DNA from: an uncultured Eggerthellaceae bacterium
Lineage (GTDB): Bacteria; Actinomycetota; Coriobacteriia; Coriobacteriales; Eggerthellaceae
DNA: 8,241 nt
Reading direction: 5' to 3'
NCBI GenBank assembly: GCA_946626265.1
Contig: CAMOUE010000098.1
Location: 1 to 8,241 of the forward strand
The position numbers and the translations under genes are program-made. The notes beneath the pieces are model-generated. The model made no database searches and had not been told where the DNA came from. It saw only the letters and a list, made by a program, of their open reading frames with translations. Positions 1-5,302 of the stretch are shown here, piece by piece; position 1 is the stretch's first letter, and every line of letters begins with the position of its first letter.

Positions 1-785
1 GCCGCGTCGGTGCCGGGGCGCAGCGGCAGGTGCAGCTCGGCCTTCGTGCCGAGCCAGGTCATCTTCGGGTCGACCGAGACGATCTTCGAGCCGCGCTTCA
101 TGCAGTCGGTCACCCAGTGGCCGTACAGGCCGTCGGAGTTGGAAACAACCGGATTGTTGCCCCACAGCACGATGAGCTCCGGGCACTTCCAGCGCGGGTC
201 ATCGTAACGGTCGCGGAACTGCTGCGAGTAGTCGCCCACCCAGAACGAGCCGCTCGTGCAGGTTGACGCCGCGATACGCGGTACGAAACATGCACAGCCC
301 GAAAGGCCGAACACAACGTTGGGGCTGCCAAAGGCCCAGGCGAGATGGCTAATCCACGGGGCGATATCGCGCCCGGTTCCCTTCCAGAAGCTCACTGACT
401 CAGCACCGAAATGCTCCTTGTAGTACAGGAACTTCTCAGCGATCTCGTCGTACGCCTCGTCCCACGTGATGCGCTCCCAATTGTCGGTACCGCGCGCCCC
501 GCGGCCGCCTACGCGGCGCATCGGGTACAGGACGCGATCGGAGTTGTACACCGACTCGATCATGTCCAGGCACCTTGGGCACAGACGCCCCTTGTTGAAC
601 GGGTTGTCGGGGTCGCCCTCCACCTTCACGAGTTTTCCCTGGTCGTCGGTGTAAAGAAGAATGCCGCACCCCAGGTGGCACCCAGGCCCCGACCATGCGC
701 TCGTGCGCGTGACGGTCAGGTCGCCTTCGCGATATCGCCACGGCTTGTCGTGGTCGACGTACTGATATTTGTCGGGTCTTGCCAT
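1..785 (-). CDS. Molybdopterin-dependent oxidoreductase (DMSO reductase superfamily), N-terminal part
   Basis: This open frame runs off the left edge: 261 complete codons from ATG at 785-783, with an in-frame stop upstream supporting that start. A purine-rich AGGGGG precedes it at short spacing. Family hallmarks are GCHLGCGILLY (residues 35-45), VEGDPDNPFNKGRLCPRC (55-72), WERITWDEAYDEIA (about 92-105), the cofactor-binding segment LIVLWGNNPVVS (about 206-217), SVDPKMT and LPLRPGTDAA at the window edge. These mark an enzyme binding bis-molybdopterin guanine dinucleotide. There is no twin-arginine leader, so a cytoplasmic location is inferred. The usual Cx2-3Cx3Cx~27C cluster motif is altered: C36 and C40 are present, position 44 is Leu, then C69 and C72 follow. 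Relatives include acetylene hydratase, pyrogallol transhydroxylase and gut catechol dehydroxylases; the substrate cannot be read from this third. The divergent LysR gene is the likely regulator. Confidence 0.93.
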   Translation of the reverse strand, partial: MARPDKYQYVDHDKPWRYREGDLTVTRTSAWSGPGCHLGCGILLYTDDQGKLVKVEGDPDNPFNKGRLCPRCLDMIESVYNSDRVLYPMRRVGGRGARGTDNWERITWDEAYDEIAEKFLYYKEHFGAESVSFWKGTGRDIAPWISHLAWAFGSPNVVFGLSGCACFVPRIAASTCTSGSFWVGDYSQQFRDRYDDPRWKCPELIVLWGNNPVVSNSDGLYGHWVTDCMKRGSKIVSVDPKMTWLGTKAELHLPLRPGTDA

Positions 786-873
786 TGCCCCCTCGCTCTC
801 TTCACTGCCTTAATCTCTGCAAAACAGTTTAGAAAGCGTGGCGCAAGGCCCGCATGTCATTATCGGGCGCGTG

Positions 874-890
874 CTTTCCGATTTGGAAAG
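874..890. promoter_or_regulatory. Inverted repeat, candidate LysR-type operator
   Basis: CTTTCCGATTTGGAAAG is a perfect 6-bp inverted repeat with a 5-bp spacer. It contains several T-N11-A pairs (875/887, 876/888, 877/889), the signature of LysR boxes. It overlaps the candidate -35 of the regulator gene and lies just upstream of a GATAAT at 864-859 on the minus strand, a possible -10 for the molybdoenzyme. This fits autorepression plus activation of the divergent gene. The role is inferred from position and symmetry only. Confidence 0.45.
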
Positions 891-910
891 GATGCTTATA
901 CGCCTATACT
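882..910 (+). promoter_or_regulatory. Candidate promoter of the LysR regulator gene
   Basis: TTTGGA at 882-887 and TATACT at 905-910 are separated by 17 bp, about 60 bp upstream of the ATG at 970. The -10 is a good match and the -35 is weaker. The overlapping inverted repeat suggests self-regulation. Confidence 0.4.
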
Positions 911-969
911 ATTGTCATTGGAGCGTACGCGTTACGTTTCCGAATGAGCTTAATCGGAGAGGCCTCGTG

Positions 970-1905
970 ATGAACATCGACCATTTGCGCGAATTTACGT
1001 ATTTGGCTGAAACGTTGAGTTTTTCAGCAACAGCTCGACATTTCTTCATAAGTGCATCGGTACTCAGCAAGCACGTAGCGGCCATGGAGGATGACCTACA
1101 GGTCAAGCTGTTCGTTCGAGACAGTCGCAACGTAAGCCTCACGCCAGATGGCGAGGCGTTTTACCACGACATCCTTCCCATCGTGGATGGATACGACCGC
1201 GCCATCGCAAAACTCGAGGCTCGACGCAAGAACATTGATCTGCACATGCGCGTCGGCTACCTGCGCGGAGCGGCCCGACCGTTCCTGCCCAAGTTCGTCC
1301 AATACATGGAGAAAACCCACCCCGAAGTCGAGCTCGATATCCAATGCATGGAATACGGCGAGCTCATCCGAGCGCATCGTATGCACAATATCGACGTCAT
1401 CTTCAACATGGACTTCGACCCCGAAGCAATCGACGCATGCAATTCCGAACGCATCTACGATGACAAGCTGTATGTAGTCGTAGGGAAAAAGCATCGCCTT
1501 GCAAAAAAGCAAAGCGTGCTCGTTGAGGAATTGGCCAATACGCGCCTCATGCTCCCTGACGAGCAAACGTATCCTGGCTTAGCGCAACGTTACGAGCAAA
1601 TTGTGCGCAACTCATACGACGAAGCGCTGGTAAGACGCTACAAGGACATAGATACGCTCTATCTCCGCATTTCCCAAGGCGATTGCGCTGGGTTTTCTTC
1701 GGGCCACAACTATCGCCAGTTCGAAGGACGCGCGGTATTCCTACCTTTGAGCGGAATCGATACCAGCTATACCATCAGCGCCCAATGGCTCAAAAGCGCC
1801 GATCCGCGCATAGGGGTATTAGCACGCGACGCAGCCCGGGCTTGCGCTGAATACATGCAGAGCTGGACCGACGGCGTTCCAGGCTCTTCGATGCAAATCC
1901 GTTGA
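970..1905 (+). CDS. LysR-family transcriptional regulator
   Basis: A 311-aa protein of typical LysR length. The N-terminal winged helix-turn-helix spans about residues 1-60 (FTYLAETLSFSATARHFFIS, then SVLSKHVAAMEDDLQVKLFVRD and LTPDGEAFYHD). An effector-binding domain follows, with the usual IRVGYL-like strand (here MRVGYLRGA, near residue 92). ATG 970 is chosen because GGAGAGG at 956-962 lies 7 nt upstream and MNIDHLREF is where LysR homology begins. The longer frame from 838 runs through the promoter. A GTG directly precedes the ATG (967) and is an alternative. It is transcribed divergently from the molybdoenzyme gene, the classic arrangement for a LysR protein that senses the neighbour enzyme's substrate and controls both promoters. 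The ligand is unknown. Confidence 0.93.
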   Translation: MNIDHLREFTYLAETLSFSATARHFFISASVLSKHVAAMEDDLQVKLFVRDSRNVSLTPDGEAFYHDILPIVDGYDRAIAKLEARRKNIDLHMRVGYLRGAARPFLPKFVQYMEKTHPEVELDIQCMEYGELIRAHRMHNIDVIFNMDFDPEAIDACNSERIYDDKLYVVVGKKHRLAKKQSVLVEELANTRLMLPDEQTYPGLAQRYEQIVRNSYDEALVRRYKDIDTLYLRISQGDCAGFSSGHNYRQFEGRAVFLPLSGIDTSYTISAQWLKSADPRIGVLARDAARACAEYMQSWTDGVPGSSMQIR

Positions 1906-1962
1906 TGTATACGAGGAATCGGAACTCAAACCAGGCGCGTTTCGGGATGCCGCGTTGAACGA

Positions 1963-1996
1963 GGCGGTAGCACTATGAAGACCGACTGCTACCACC
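1963..1996 (+). terminator. Inverted repeat downstream of the LysR gene, weak terminator candidate
   Basis: GGCGGTAGCA (1963-1972) and TGCTACCACC (1987-1996) pair over 10 bp with one mismatch around a 14-nt loop, 58 nt after the LysR stop. No T-tract follows, so intrinsic termination is uncertain. It sits between convergent genes. Confidence 0.25.
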
Positions 1997-2023
1997 TTGA
2001 AAGAATGGCAGAACCCTCGGAGA

Positions 2024-2470
2024 CTAGCTGCTCCCTATTGCGCATCCAAAACTGTTGCAAGGCCGCCGTTCCCGTTTTCGGCGCCCCACATGGAGGATGA
2101 GCGCCGCCAAAGGAGCCCCCTTCTGCCGCGAGGGGTTTATGCCATTTTTTCGCCGAAGCCAGAGGGTCACCGGGTAGCTACCTGCCGATACCGTGCTTCG
2201 CGCAGAGGGCCGAGCTTCTTGTTGTTTGCGTACTTCACGCTGTAGTCGGTCTTTATCAGCATAACTATCATTGTCGCTAATTGTGAAATGCGTTCCATTG
2301 CGGGATGCCTCGGCATCGAGGCCGGCTACCATCCACTGCGGAAAGTCAACGTTGACGCGCTTCAGCTCGCGATTGGGGAACGTGGGATTATCGAAGTCGA
2401 AGTACTCGCTCATGTCCTCGCCCGCGTCGAATGCGAATTCGAGACTATCGATGGTTTTTGCCTTGCTCAT
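2024..2470 (-). pseudogene. brnA-like CopG/ribbon-helix-helix antitoxin, C-terminus replaced
   Basis: The 148-codon frame begins with a recognisable antitoxin: FDAGEDMSEYFDFDNPTFPN, then KRVNVDFPQWMVAGLDAEASR up to about residue 58. In the family this is normally followed by a short helix (LGVTRQ...IIKVWIAERL-like) and a stop near residue 80. Here the similarity ends abruptly after the EASR codons (about 2300) and the frame runs on for some 90 residues of basic, unrelated sequence. The tail is probably read-through into foreign DNA. The ATG at 2470 overlaps the end of the brnT remnant, the normal brnTA order. AAGGGGA lies upstream as a ribosome-binding site. Without the second half of the DNA-binding fold, antitoxin or operator binding is doubtful. 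The assignment rests on remembered family features. Confidence 0.6.
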
Positions 2471-2588
2471 AACGCTCTATCCCCTTCGCTGTCGAGCGGC
2501 GGGCCGAGATAACCCTGATGACCTCCCCGCGTTTCGTGTGCACCACGCTAAACACGACCGCATAGGCCCTTCCGATTGCTAGTTGACG
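2445..2588 (-). pseudogene. BrnT-family toxin, 3' remnant
   Basis: Translation from 2588 gives 47 residues before TAG at 2447-2445: RQLAIGRAYAVVFSVVHT, then GEVIRVISARRSTAKGIERYE. This matches the C-terminal half of BrnT ribonuclease toxins (strand-rich core, then RIISAR followed by a basic helix ending in RYE). The N-terminal half is missing. Upstream the frame continues only to an in-frame TAG near 2620 and has no start codon. The 3' end overlaps the brnA start by 26 nt, the canonical toxin-antitoxin order. It is too short for the existing minimum-length listing of frames, but the homology is convincing. A T6CGCC decamer sits at the break point (2589-2598) and recurs at 2145-2154. Confidence 0.65.
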
Positions 2589-2628
2589 TTTTTTCGCCCC
2601 TTTTCCTCGCGGGCGCCACTAGCAAATC
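2574..2628. repeat. Imperfect inverted repeat at the brnT breakpoint
   Basis: GATTGCTAGT (2574-2583) pairs with ACTAGCAAATC (2618-2628), with one bulged base, around a 34-nt interior that contains T6CGCC and GGGCGCC. The left arm lies at the truncated edge of the brnT remnant. It could be the end of a small element or a recombination scar, or chance. No transposase is nearby. Confidence 0.3.
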
Positions 2629-2704
2629 GGGGGCTTCCCGCGCAACCCGACCATCCTCCGGCCTCGAAGCACCGCACCGTAGCACCTGCAGTTGAGCGAC
2701 TCCC

Positions 2705-3112
2705 TTAATCTATCAGCCGGAGCGTTTCCCCGTAGCGTGTTTCTATGGCGTCGCGAAGTTGCTGGAAAGCGGGAATGTACCCATCGAGAATGCGCCCTAA
2801 TAGCGCCAGTACGGCGCCCTCGTCGTAGAGGTGCGTTATCGTATTGCGGTCTTGCAGCATTGCCAACCACACGTCTTCGTCGATGAAGCCGAAACACCGG
2901 TAAGCGGATTTCAACACATCGCGCGGGGAGCCGGTCGCCGCCGACGCATCGCCCTCGTAGCAGAGCAGCCCCTTGAGCGTCTTCCATCCGAGCTCGAACT
3001 GCAACGAGAACTTGTCGATGACTCCACTTTGCACGAACTCGTTCGACAGATCCTGCTCGTCTGCACGCGAGAGCACCTTGAGCGTCCGCTCGTACTGGTC
3101 ATACCGCCTCAT
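2705..3112 (-). CDS. HEPN-domain protein of an MNT-HEPN pair (HI0074/HepT-like)
   Basis: A 135-aa helical protein of the nucleotidyltransferase substrate-binding / HEPN family. The family's RX4H motif is present as RNTITHLYDE at residues 89-98 (R89, H94). The N-terminal helix has the usual FELGWKTLK segment (39-47). In characterised systems such as MntA-HepT, the HEPN protein is a ribonuclease toxin that the partner nucleotidyltransferase neutralises by adding nucleotides to a Tyr near the motif; Y96 is a plausible acceptor here. The start overlaps the end of the nucleotidyltransferase gene by 14 nt, implying translational coupling. Length and motifs look intact. Whether it acts as toxin-antitoxin, in defence, or in another role is not shown by the sequence. 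Confidence 0.88.
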   Translation of the reverse strand: MRRYDQYERTLKVLSRADEQDLSNEFVQSGVIDKFSLQFELGWKTLKGLLCYEGDASAATGSPRDVLKSAYRCFGFIDEDVWLAMLQDRNTITHLYDEGAVLALLGRILDGYIPAFQQLRDAIETRYGETLRLID

Positions 3113-3386
3113 AGATGACCCTCCCGTCGCGGGCGATGCTGTCGCGCAGCTCGCACGAGGTGCATTCGTCCAAGTTTACGACGTCAACCTTGAGAAGGGA
3201 CCAGAGGCGCTCCTGCACATCCTCGTAGAAAGCGGGGAAATCGCGACAACCCTCAACTGCGATGTCTATGTCGCTCTTCGGGCCCGCGTCGCGCCGCGCA
3301 CGCGAACCAAAGAGAACGACGCGCCGTGCGCCGTGCATTCGGGCGTACTCCGCAATTTGCTCATATGCGTGCTCAACCGAAGCCAT
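3099..3386 (-). CDS. MNT-type minimal nucleotidyltransferase (MntA/HI0073-like antitoxin)
   Basis: A 95-aa DNA-polymerase-beta-like minimal nucleotidyltransferase. The signature GSRARRDAGPKSDIDIAVE (residues 27-45) gives G27-S28 and catalytic acids D39 and D41. A third acid is likely D68 in VDVVNLDE. All catalytic residues are present. In MntA-HepT systems the enzyme AMPylates and inactivates the HEPN partner. ATG 3386 is preceded by GCGAGG at 4-nt spacing. TGA overlaps the downstream HEPN start. A possible promoter lies upstream (TAAAAT at 3434-3429, weak -35 near 3455), so the pair could be transcribed on its own. Confidence 0.88.
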   Translation of the reverse strand: MASVEHAYEQIAEYARMHGARRVVLFGSRARRDAGPKSDIDIAVEGCRDFPAFYEDVQERLWSLLKVDVVNLDECTSCELRDSIARDGRVIYEAV

Positions 3387-3466
3387 AGCGCCTCGCCGCC
3401 CGTCGGTCCCTGCAATGCTTCCCCCAGGATTTTATCGCATTTCAAGAGCCGACAAGCGTGCGGTAT

Positions 3467-3766
3467 CTATAGCCATTTTATTGAGCAGTTCTTGGCATTG
3501 CAAGTTCTTTTACACGCTTCGGCCTTGAGCCACTCCGCAGCCCATTCGGGCTCGACGGCAAGGGAGGCCACCGTGACGCGGGCCTTGGCCAAACCCGCCT
3601 CGTAGGCCATGTGCATCGCGAACTCCGCGCCGAGCGGTCCGAAGCGCCCTTCCCCGAACTCCGACGAGCTGATGACGAGCGCAACCTCGCCGGGGGCGAA
3701 GCCGCCTACGATCTCGTCGAGCTCCGGGTACCAAGATTTAACGACCAGCCCAGCTTCACGCTCCAT
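3467..3766 (-). CDS. Short KaiC/DnaB-like ATPase-domain relic
   Basis: A 99-aa frame starting at ATG 3766; the frame extends to a TTG at 3814 that lacks a ribosome-binding site. Residues about 10-30 (KSWYPELDEIVGGFAPGEV) resemble the lead-in strand of RecA-fold ATPases of the DnaB, RadA and KaiC type, where a pattern like LDxxxGGxxPGE precedes Walker A. The following segment reads ISSSEFGEGRFG, so the GxxGxGKT lysine and threonine are absent. The protein stops soon after a LAVEPEWAAEWL helix, far short of a complete ATPase core (more than 200 residues). It is probably a decayed fragment of a helicase or recombinase, or a small derived protein that does not bind nucleotide. Confidence 0.45.
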   Translation of the reverse strand: MEREAGLVVKSWYPELDEIVGGFAPGEVALVISSSEFGEGRFGPLGAEFAMHMAYEAGLAKARVTVASLAVEPEWAAEWLKAEACKRTCNAKNCSIKWL

Positions 3767-3932
3767 GCCGCAACCGCCCTCTTCCTTGCAGGCCGAATAA
3801 CCATCCAGGGACAAGATACCCGACCGCAGGGAGCATCGAGGCTAGACGCCGGGGCCGTTCACCAAATCCGGTAAACGACGCATGAGCCTATTCCGATGCG
3901 GCTGTTGAATATGAAGCTGAAGTTGGCGAAGC

Positions 3933-4127
3933 CTAATGAACCAGCCGGGTGCGCCTCTCGTGGTAAGTAGCCCGCCAGTCGGCGCAGATGGCCCTCGCTT
4001 CCTCCGCCCTCAAATTTGGAAACTCCCGCACCAGGTACGTCGCGGCCAAGACGGTGTTCACCTCGCCAGAATCGCGCAGAGCATCGAGGAACGCGAAGTA
4101 CTCCGAATCGGGCGCAAGGCTACGCAT
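3933..4127 (-). CDS. Small conserved hypothetical protein, coupled to the DUF1016 gene
   Basis: A 64-aa helical protein (MRSLAPDSEYFAFLDALRDS to HERRTRLVH). The ATG at 4127 overlaps the nuclease stop (ATGCGTAG, 8-nt overlap), with GGGGACGAGG just upstream as ribosome-binding site. A longer frame from 4154 exists but has no such support. The pattern EYFAFLDALRDSGEVN...A..YL...FP.L...EAR.I...W resembles small proteins common on phages and mobile islands. I cannot assign a function. Overlap with the DUF1016 gene suggests co-translation and possibly a shared role. Confidence 0.7.
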   Translation of the reverse strand: MRSLAPDSEYFAFLDALRDSGEVNTVLAATYLVREFPNLRAEEARAICADWRATYHERRTRLVH

Positions 4128-5169
4128 CCTCGTCCCCGAACGGCTCGCCGTCATCGAAAGCCGCCAGTCGCTCAGCGATGATCTCGGGCGAAGGCAAGAG
4201 ACCTCGTAGCTCTTCCGGAAGCGCCCTGCTCAGGTTATACGTCGAGACGCCGATAGGGGCGGCCGAGTTGCGCAGCGCATACTCCACGTACGTGCGGTCC
4301 TTGCTCTTGCAGATGATGATGCCGATGGAGGGATTCTCCTCGGGAAGGCGGACCTGGTCGTCGAGGGCGGAAAGGTACAGCTGCATCTTGCCGGCGTACT
4401 CGGCCTCGAACTCGCCGATCTTAAGCTCCACCGCCACGAGGGACCTCAGGCCCCGGTGGAACAGCAGCAGGTCGATGTAGATGTCGCGCTCCCCGGCCAT
4501 CAGGTGGTACTGGCTCCCCACGAACGTGAAGGCGCCGCCCATCTCCGTGAGGAAGTCGCGGATGCGCGAAACGAGCTGCAGCTCCAGCTCGTGCTCGGAG
4601 TATTCGGGGGAAAGCTCCGCGAAGTCGAACGTGTACTCGTCCTTCACGGCGAGCTTCGCCTGGGCCCGCCGCTCCGGCGGAAGCGTCTCCTCGAAGTTGG
4701 TCTGGTTGAGAAGGAACCGCTCGTAAGCTCCCGCCTCGATGTAGTTGGCCAGAAGACGTTTCGACCAGCCGTAACGTGCCGCCATCTTCAAATAGAACTC
4801 GCGCTCCAGGTCGTCTTTGCACCTGCCCATGATCTCGAGATTGCACGACCAGCTAATTTCTTTCACCAGTGGTGAAAGTTTTTCGTTGCCCCTGTACGCG
4901 AGGTAAAAGCTGCGCATCCTCCACAAGTTGTTGGCAGAGTAGCCCTTCGCGCCGGGAAACTTCTTCTGAAGCTCCTCGGCAAGCCCTTTGACGACCGACT
5001 TGCCCCAGCCCTCAGCCTCCTGACGGCCGCAAATCATCTCCCCGATCGACCAGTAAAGGTCGATGGTGCCCGCGTTCAGCTGCTTCAACGCCCGGTATTG
5101 CCGCTCGTTTATGAGCCGCGCGATATCCTCTGCGAGCTCGCGTACTTGCACTCTCTCGATCTCGTCCAT
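4120..5169 (-). CDS. DUF1016 / YhcG-like PD-(D/E)XK nuclease
   Basis: A 349-aa protein with the two-part architecture of this family. The N-terminal DUF1016 domain (about residues 1-165) includes YWSIGEMI, a GYSANNLWRMRSFY segment and EKLSPLVKEISWSCNLEIM. The C-terminal PD-(D/E)XK fold (about 185-340) has catalytic candidates D233 (DIYIDLLLFHR) and E248-x-K250 (VAVELKIGEF). Length is normal. ATG 5169 is preferred because GGAGG lies 4 nt upstream. The frame extends to a GTG at 5193 that lies inside a palindrome. Family members occur widely in genomic islands and are thought to act in defence or mobile-element biology; the precise role is unsettled. A 28-bp sequence in codons 95-103 is repeated exactly upstream of the start. 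The downstream 64-aa gene overlaps the stop. Confidence 0.9.
   Translation of the reverse strand: MDEIERVQVRELAEDIARLINERQYRALKQLNAGTIDLYWSIGEMICGRQEAEGWGKSVVKGLAEELQKKFPGAKGYSANNLWRMRSFYLAYRGNEKLSPLVKEISWSCNLEIMGRCKDDLEREFYLKMAARYGWSKRLLANYIEAGAYERFLLNQTNFEETLPPERRAQAKLAVKDEYTFDFAELSPEYSEHELELQLVSRIRDFLTEMGGAFTFVGSQYHLMAGERDIYIDLLLFHRGLRSLVAVELKIGEFEAEYAGKMQLYLSALDDQVRLPEENPSIGIIICKSKDRTYVEYALRNSAAPIGVSTYNLSRALPEELRGLLPSPEIIAERLAAFDDGEPFGDEDA
4860..4887. repeat. 28-bp palindromic repeat, intragenic copy
   Basis: CTTTCACCAGTGGTGAAAG (4860-4878) is a near-perfect palindrome with 9-bp arms, followed by TTTTTCGTT. On the minus strand it encodes NEKLSPLVK, codons 95-103 of the DUF1016 protein. 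It is identical to 5187-5214. Confidence 0.85.
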
Positions 5170-5186
5170 GCCGCCTCCGTTCAAAA

Positions 5187-5214
5187 CTTTCACCAGTGGT
5201 GAAAGTTTTTCGTT
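5187..5214. repeat. 28-bp palindromic repeat upstream of the DUF1016 start (candidate operator or leader hairpin)
   Basis: This is the exact second copy of the 28-bp palindromic sequence, 327 bp (109 codons) from the intragenic copy and in the same frame. It ends 17 nt upstream of the ATG. A TATCAT at 5228-5223 on the minus strand could be the -10, placing the palindrome at the start of the transcript. It could act as an operator or as an RNA hairpin (8-bp stem, 3-nt loop). An operator role is inference. Confidence 0.6.
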
Positions 5215-5302
5215 TCCGGTAAATGATAGCCCATTGCGCGACGTCTAAGCCAAGCCAGGGGATCCGCGAATATCCCGATCAGCAAGCGGAGGGTATCGAA
5301 GG

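Noticed and set aside
411..947. 178-codon open frame on the plus strand
   Set aside because: It lies antisense to the molybdoenzyme, whose minus-strand translation matches the family continuously; composition is not protein-like.
2116..2150. CCCCT/AGGGG stem followed by a T6 tract, possible plus-strand terminator
   Set aside because: The stem is only 5 bp and the T-tract begins about 10 nt beyond it, with no convincing upstream plus-strand gene other than LysR 200 bp away.
3767..3932. Gene or RNA in the gap between the 64-aa gene and the ATPase relic
   Set aside because: Only a short minus-strand open tail without a start or recognisable motif; no tRNA or hairpin-plus-T pattern seen.
4009..4022. 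AAATTTGGAAAC resembling the phage-region repeat half
   Set aside because: It lies in codons for REFPNL of the 64-aa gene, a normal part of that small protein, and lacks the GGYGWCGCCCC core.
4421..4875. Long frames on both strands within the DUF1016 gene
   Set aside because: Alternative frames of a well-supported nuclease; the translations are histidine/arginine-rich with no family features.
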